Below are positions 4,594 through 7,254 of a DNA stretch of 7,254 bases, one piece after another; within the stretch, counting starts at the first letter, position 1, and every line of letters starts with the position of its first letter. The position numbers were made by a program, and so were the translations under genes. The notes under the pieces were generated by a model. It was not told the origin of the DNA. It made no database searches and saw nothing but the letters and a program-made list of their open reading frames with translations. The stretch is from an uncultured Candidatus Saccharimonas sp. (lineage in GTDB: Bacteria > Patescibacteriota > Saccharimonadia > Saccharimonadales > SZUA-47), in the NCBI GenBank assembly GCA_943354655.1, contig CALRCT010000020.1:1-7254 (forward strand), in the 5' to 3' direction.

Positions 4594-6154
4594 TTATACC
4601 ACCCTGCAAAGGACTTCCTGGCAAAGTCAAAACATTGCCACCCGAAGTTATGGTTAACGTCGACATTCCGGTGTCTACACCTGTCATATTTACAGTACAA
4701 CTAAGTTGCAGGCCACTGGAATTACCTACACAAGATGCAGTGCGTGAATCTGAGCCATTCACTAGTTTAACGCTCGTAGTACAACTAGATGCCGTAGCCG
4801 AACAAGGCAAGTTTACGCCTGTAAGCTGAAAAGCGAATGCGCTTAATCCTCCTGCAGCAATACTTAGATCTGAAGGAGTTATAGTAAAGACTCTTGGAAA
4901 ACTTGAAGATGTAGAGAATATTAACTTAACGTGCTGCAAGTAGTTAACGCCATTGTATGTGTACGTCACCGAAGGCGGAGAAGACGATGAATATGTAGGG
5001 ACAGTAATAGGATTAAGTGAATTTATTCCACCGTCAGGTACAGCAGCTACCAAATAATATGTCGTAGCACCAACCGTACAACTTGTAGCTCCTAGGTCTC
5101 CACAAAATATATAATTTAGGGGCACTAGATTGGTAAACACTGCATTTCCGCCCGAGTCGGTAGTAGGACGAGTGTCGGACGGCGACATATTGTCATAGTA
5201 ATACTTTGTATCTGTAACGCTATTATATTTTTTATAGCCACCCTTAACATACAGTTTAAGCCCAGAAATTGAAGCACCAGATGTATTAACTGCTTCTGCC
5301 CAAAGACTATTCGTACCCTGAGGCAATAGTACTAATGTTAAAACTGACGACTGTTGTGTAAAAATTTGCTTGTTAGAATAGTTGGGTTGCAGTGTACCCG
5401 TAGGAACAATTGTTGTAAGCGTAGAATACCCAATTTTAGACGCAGTAATAGTGTAATCGTAATTTGTGGTGTCGGGCGGTAAACCGTAAAAAATCGCGTT
5501 ACCTAAACTGTCGGTGCTGTCGTTTACGTTAACGGCAGGAGTTACAGTTGCGTTAACGACATTTACCGTAGCGCCGGTTATTGGGTTTCCTGTTGCGTCA
5601 ATAACGGTAACATATAGCGCACCAGTAGAACTGGCCGTTTCGGCTACTCTTGCAGAAACTTGTGAATCTACCTCTGCTAATTTTGAGTTTTTAGCTGTAG
5701 TAACTGATATATGAATAATCTTGTAATCTTGAGGGTTGCTGTCGGTTGTTGGAGCACCAGTAGGTGGTGGATAGTTTCTGCAATATGCTTGTTTTAAAGC
5801 CAATGTTGCGTAAGATGCACAGCCATCAAATGAATCATCGACATAGTTAATTGAACTAACTACTGTATATGCTACGCCGTTAATTGTTTTTATAGTTGTG
5901 CTTGGTAGTGGGTTTGCGCTGTAAATAGCTCCCCCAGATATGGCCAAGCTATCAAAGGGCAATGATTTTAAATATTCCATTTGATTAGTTGCAATAGTTA
6001 TTGCAACGGCTTTTCTTTTAGTAAAATTAGTACTAGTAACTAATGATCCATAAAGCGTCACTAATCCTATGGACATAATCGCAAGCACAGCACTAGCCAC
6101 CAGCATCTCTACCACCGTAAAGCCTTGTTGTGTTCTGTAGCTTCTACTTTTCAT
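4580..6154 (-). CDS. PilV-like modular minor prepilin with carboxypeptidase-regulatory-like and Ig-like domains
   Basis: A 524-residue protein from the ATG at 6154. The leader is MKSRSYRTQQG (1-11); mature Phe12 and Glu16 (+5) open a hydrophobic helix to about 35 (FTVVEMLVASAVLAIMSIGL). 'AITIATNQMEYLKSLPFDSL' (51-70) is the PilV-type region after the helix. From about 178 to 251 lies a carboxypeptidase-regulatory-like beta-sandwich ('YVTVIDATGNPITGATVNV', 'TDSLGNAIFYGLPP'). A second, similar module spans about 283-350 ('SGASISGLKLYV', 'TDSGGNAVFTNLVP'). The last ~100 residues (about 420-515, starting FPRVFTITPSDLSIAAGG) look like an IPT/TIG-type fold. Eight cysteines fall in four close pairs (112/125, 351/359, 451/458, 475/486). 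A longer TTG-started form from 6181 is unlikely because the promoter -10 would lie inside it. It is the first gene of the operon; the domain calls are by eye. Confidence 0.85.
   Translation of the reverse strand: MKSRSYRTQQGFTVVEMLVASAVLAIMSIGLVTLYGSLVTSTNFTKRKAVAITIATNQMEYLKSLPFDSLAISGGAIYSANPLPSTTIKTINGVAYTVVSSINYVDDSFDGCASYATLALKQAYCRNYPPPTGAPTTDSNPQDYKIIHISVTTAKNSKLAEVDSQVSARVAETASSTGALYVTVIDATGNPITGATVNVVNATVTPAVNVNDSTDSLGNAIFYGLPPDTTNYDYTITASKIGYSTLTTIVPTGTLQPNYSNKQIFTQQSSVLTLVLLPQGTNSLWAEAVNTSGASISGLKLYVKGGYKKYNSVTDTKYYYDNMSPSDTRPTTDSGGNAVFTNLVPLNYIFCGDLGATSCTVGATTYYLVAAVPDGGINSLNPITVPTYSSSSPPSVTYTYNGVNYLQHVKLIFSTSSSFPRVFTITPSDLSIAAGGLSAFAFQLTGVNLPCSATASSCTTSVKLVNGSDSRTASCVGNSSGLQLSCTVNMTGVDTGMSTLTITSGGNVLTLPGSPLQGGINVLP
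4599..4605 (-). promoter_or_regulatory. Shine-Dalgarno of the PilW-like gene
   Basis: AGGGTGG on the - strand, 5 nt before the ATG, lies inside the coding end of the upstream PilV-like gene. It supports a start within that gene and hence the 14-nt overlap. Confidence 0.6.
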
Positions 6155-6171
6155 AATTCCCCGTTGTTTAT

Positions 6172-6180
6172 ATTGTACCA
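6172..6180 (-). promoter_or_regulatory. Extended -10 promoter of the minor-pilin operon
   Basis: On the - strand TGGTACAAT reads TG-N-TACAAT: an extended -10 with the hexamer at 6177-6172, matching 5 of 6 consensus bases. No -35 is recognisable at the 17-nt distance (CTCGCA), as is usual when TGn is present. The predicted start near 6165 gives a leader of about 10 nt carrying GGGG (6162-6159), 4 nt before the ATG at 6154. Confidence 0.55.
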
Positions 6181-6201
6181 AGCTTAAGCATTTTTGCGAG
6201 C

Positions 6202-6231
6202 ATTAATATTTATACAATGGTAAATATTAAT
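6202..6231. repeat. 11-bp perfect inverted repeat in the divergent promoter region
   Basis: ATTAATATTTA (6202-6212) and TAAATATTAAT (6221-6231) are exact reverse complements around the 8-nt centre TACAATGG. No T-run follows either arm and the arms are pure A+T, so it is not a normal terminator. Its position between pilM and the minor-pilin operon suits an operator for a dimeric regulator; the centre also contains the -10-like TACAAT on the + strand. Confidence 0.6.
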
Positions 6232-6267
6232 ACGTTTATGCTAATATAGTCTAAGAAGAAAGTTGAC

Positions 6268-6273
6268 TATAAA
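6268..6273 (+). promoter_or_regulatory. Candidate -10 for a leaderless pilM transcript
   Basis: TATAAA ends 9 nt before the pilM ATG, so transcription would start at or next to the start codon. No clear -35 is found. Alternatives are the TG-C-TAATAT at 6239-6247 and the TACAAT at 6213-6218. In this very AT-rich stretch any of them may be chance. Confidence 0.3.
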
Positions 6274-6282
6274 AAATAGATA

Positions 6283-7254
6283 ATGGTGGGTAAACAACAA
6301 CTATTTTACAAAGACAGGCCTGTTTTTGGTTTTGACATTGGCAGAACATCTATTAAGCTAATGCAACTTACAAAAACCAAAAAAGGTACTGTAGTAGACG
6401 GATACGGAACAATATCGTTTGACCCTAAAGCAATAGCTAACGGAATAATTGTAGACCCCGAGATTATAATTAAAGCCGCCCATGAACTTATAGAAAACCA
6501 GATGGTTGGTAAACTAACTACAAAAAAAGTTGCCGTTAGCCTTCCTAACGCACATAGTTTTAGTCGCATACTTACGTTGCCTATAATGGACGCAAAAGAT
6601 CTTGCTCTAGCAGTAGAACTAGAAGCCAGTCAGTCGATTCCCTTGCCATTAGAAGACCTTTACTATGACTACGAGGTAATGAAGGCAATAGACGACCAAA
6701 CACAAGAAGTACATCTTGCAGCTTGCCCAAAATCTATCATTGATTCTTACATGGGTATTTTTGAAGCCTTAGGCTTAGAAGTAGAATTAGTTGAATCAAA
6801 TATTAGTGCTGTAACGCGCATGGTTATACAGGCCGAAGAACATGAAGAAACTTCGTTAATAGTAGATTTTGGTTCTACAGCTTGCGATCTTTCGGTTTAT
6901 GACGGATCAACTATTCGTATTACAAGCACGGTTAACTGTAGCGGTGACGCAATCACAGATCTTATATCCGAAAAGCTAGGGCTAACTAAACAACAAGCTC
7001 ATAGTATTAAAACCAGATACGGACTAGAAACCAGTAAAAAACAAGAGTTAATTTTGGGCGCAGTTGGCCCAGAGCTAGACAAACTTACAAGCGAAATCAG
7101 AAAAGTAATTAGATATTACGGTGAACGTAGCGCCGGAAAAGATGATATAGGTCAAATAATAATATTAGGCGGCGGAGCAAATTTGCCGGGATTAAGTGGC
7201 TACATTACAGAACGAGCACGACTACCCGCAAGATTATGTGCACCATGGAACAAA
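6283..7254 (+). CDS. pilM: Type IV pilus actin-like ATPase PilM, 3' partial
   Basis: The frame is open for 324 codons from ATG 6283 to the last base; the C-terminal end is outside the window. PilM is a cytoplasmic actin/FtsA-like ATP-binding protein which binds the N-terminal tail of PilN and links the ATPase to the membrane complex. The nucleotide pocket is visible: phosphate-1 motif 'VFGFDIGRTSIKL' (14-26; Asp18, Gly20), phosphate-2 motif 'LIVDFGSTACDLSVY' (192-206; Asp195, Gly197) and adenosine motif 'IILGGGANLPGL' (293-304). The segment 'KKVAVSLPNAHSFSRILTLP' (81-100) and 'EASQSIPLPLEDLYYDYEV' (114-132) belong to the PilM-specific inserted subdomain. Family length is usually about 340-370, so little is missing. 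An in-frame TAG at 6277-6279 limits the start to ATG 6283 or GTG 6286. Neither has a ribosome site at proper distance; AAGAAGAAAG (6253-6262) is 20 nt away. PilN and PilO genes are expected downstream. Confidence 0.93.
   Translation, partial: MVGKQQLFYKDRPVFGFDIGRTSIKLMQLTKTKKGTVVDGYGTISFDPKAIANGIIVDPEIIIKAAHELIENQMVGKLTTKKVAVSLPNAHSFSRILTLPIMDAKDLALAVELEASQSIPLPLEDLYYDYEVMKAIDDQTQEVHLAACPKSIIDSYMGIFEALGLEVELVESNISAVTRMVIQAEEHEETSLIVDFGSTACDLSVYDGSTIRITSTVNCSGDAITDLISEKLGLTKQQAHSIKTRYGLETSKKQELILGAVGPELDKLTSEIRKVIRYYGERSAGKDDIGQIIILGGGANLPGLSGYITERARLPARLCAPWNK

Noticed and set aside
4635..5714. + strand ORFs of 64 and 66 codons opposite the PilV-like gene
   Set aside because: Hydrophobic Val/Thr-rich translations are what the opposite strand of Thr/Asn-rich modules gives; no independent support.
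2405..6154. Possible UGA-recoding (Gracilibacteria/SR1 code)
   Set aside because: No in-frame TGA occurs inside any gene, TGG encodes all Trp, and TGA ends the PilW-like gene at its expected length; recoding it would add only three codons before a TAA.
6306..6569. - strand ORF of 87 codons
   Set aside because: It is antisense to the conserved N-terminal part of pilM.

Overview
This window is a type IV pilus (T4P) locus. It holds the 3' end of the extension-ATPase gene pilB, a complete pilC (inner-membrane platform) and a complete major-pilin-like gene (pilA) on the + strand. A three-gene operon of large prepilin-like proteins (PilV-, PilW/PulJ- and PilX-like) lies on the - strand. The 5' part of pilM (actin-like cytoplasmic T4P ATPase) is on the + strand and runs off the right edge. 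Every gene seen belongs to the pilus machine; I found no tRNA, rRNA, CRISPR array or insertion sequence.

Organism: AT-rich coding with an A/T-ending codon preference, 11-14 residue prepilin leaders, a major pilin of the 'ARDxxRxTDxNxIxxxLExYYxxNxGYP' type, and a PilX-like protein with 'GPVHSNxGxRxDG' and a C-terminal 'PPPSFPLT...WREV' all resemble Candidate Phyla Radiation (Patescibacteria) proteins as I remember them, most likely Saccharibacteria. This is inference from remembered family patterns, not a search. TGA is used as a stop (end of the PilW-like gene) and does not occur inside any CDS, so the Gracilibacteria/SR1 code is not indicated.

Layout: 2-358 pilB end; 363-1574 pilC, 4 nt downstream with its own Shine-Dalgarno; 1575-1650 intergenic with a near-consensus promoter and a tandem hexamer in the pilA leader; 1651-2130 pilA; 2140-2183 a small hairpin plus a strong A-stem-T terminator that is symmetric and can work on both strands; 2184-2404 AT-rich gap without a gene, between convergent units; 2405-6154 (-) pilX-like, pilW-like and pilV-like, transcribed from right to left with 4-nt and 14-nt overlaps; 6155-6282 divergent promoter region with an extended -10 for the minor-pilin operon and an 11-bp inverted repeat; 6283 to the end, pilM.

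How they work together: PilB hydrolyses ATP to drive PilC, which adds PilA subunits at the membrane; PilM is the cytoplasmic adaptor that, in known systems, binds PilN and connects the ATPase to the PilNO alignment complex. The three large prepilin-like proteins would form or decorate the fibre tip. Two of them carry long extracellular parts (carboxypeptidase-regulatory-like/Ig-like modules, and a probable beta-rich body), far larger than PilA, which fits a role in surface or host-cell recognition. That last step is inference.
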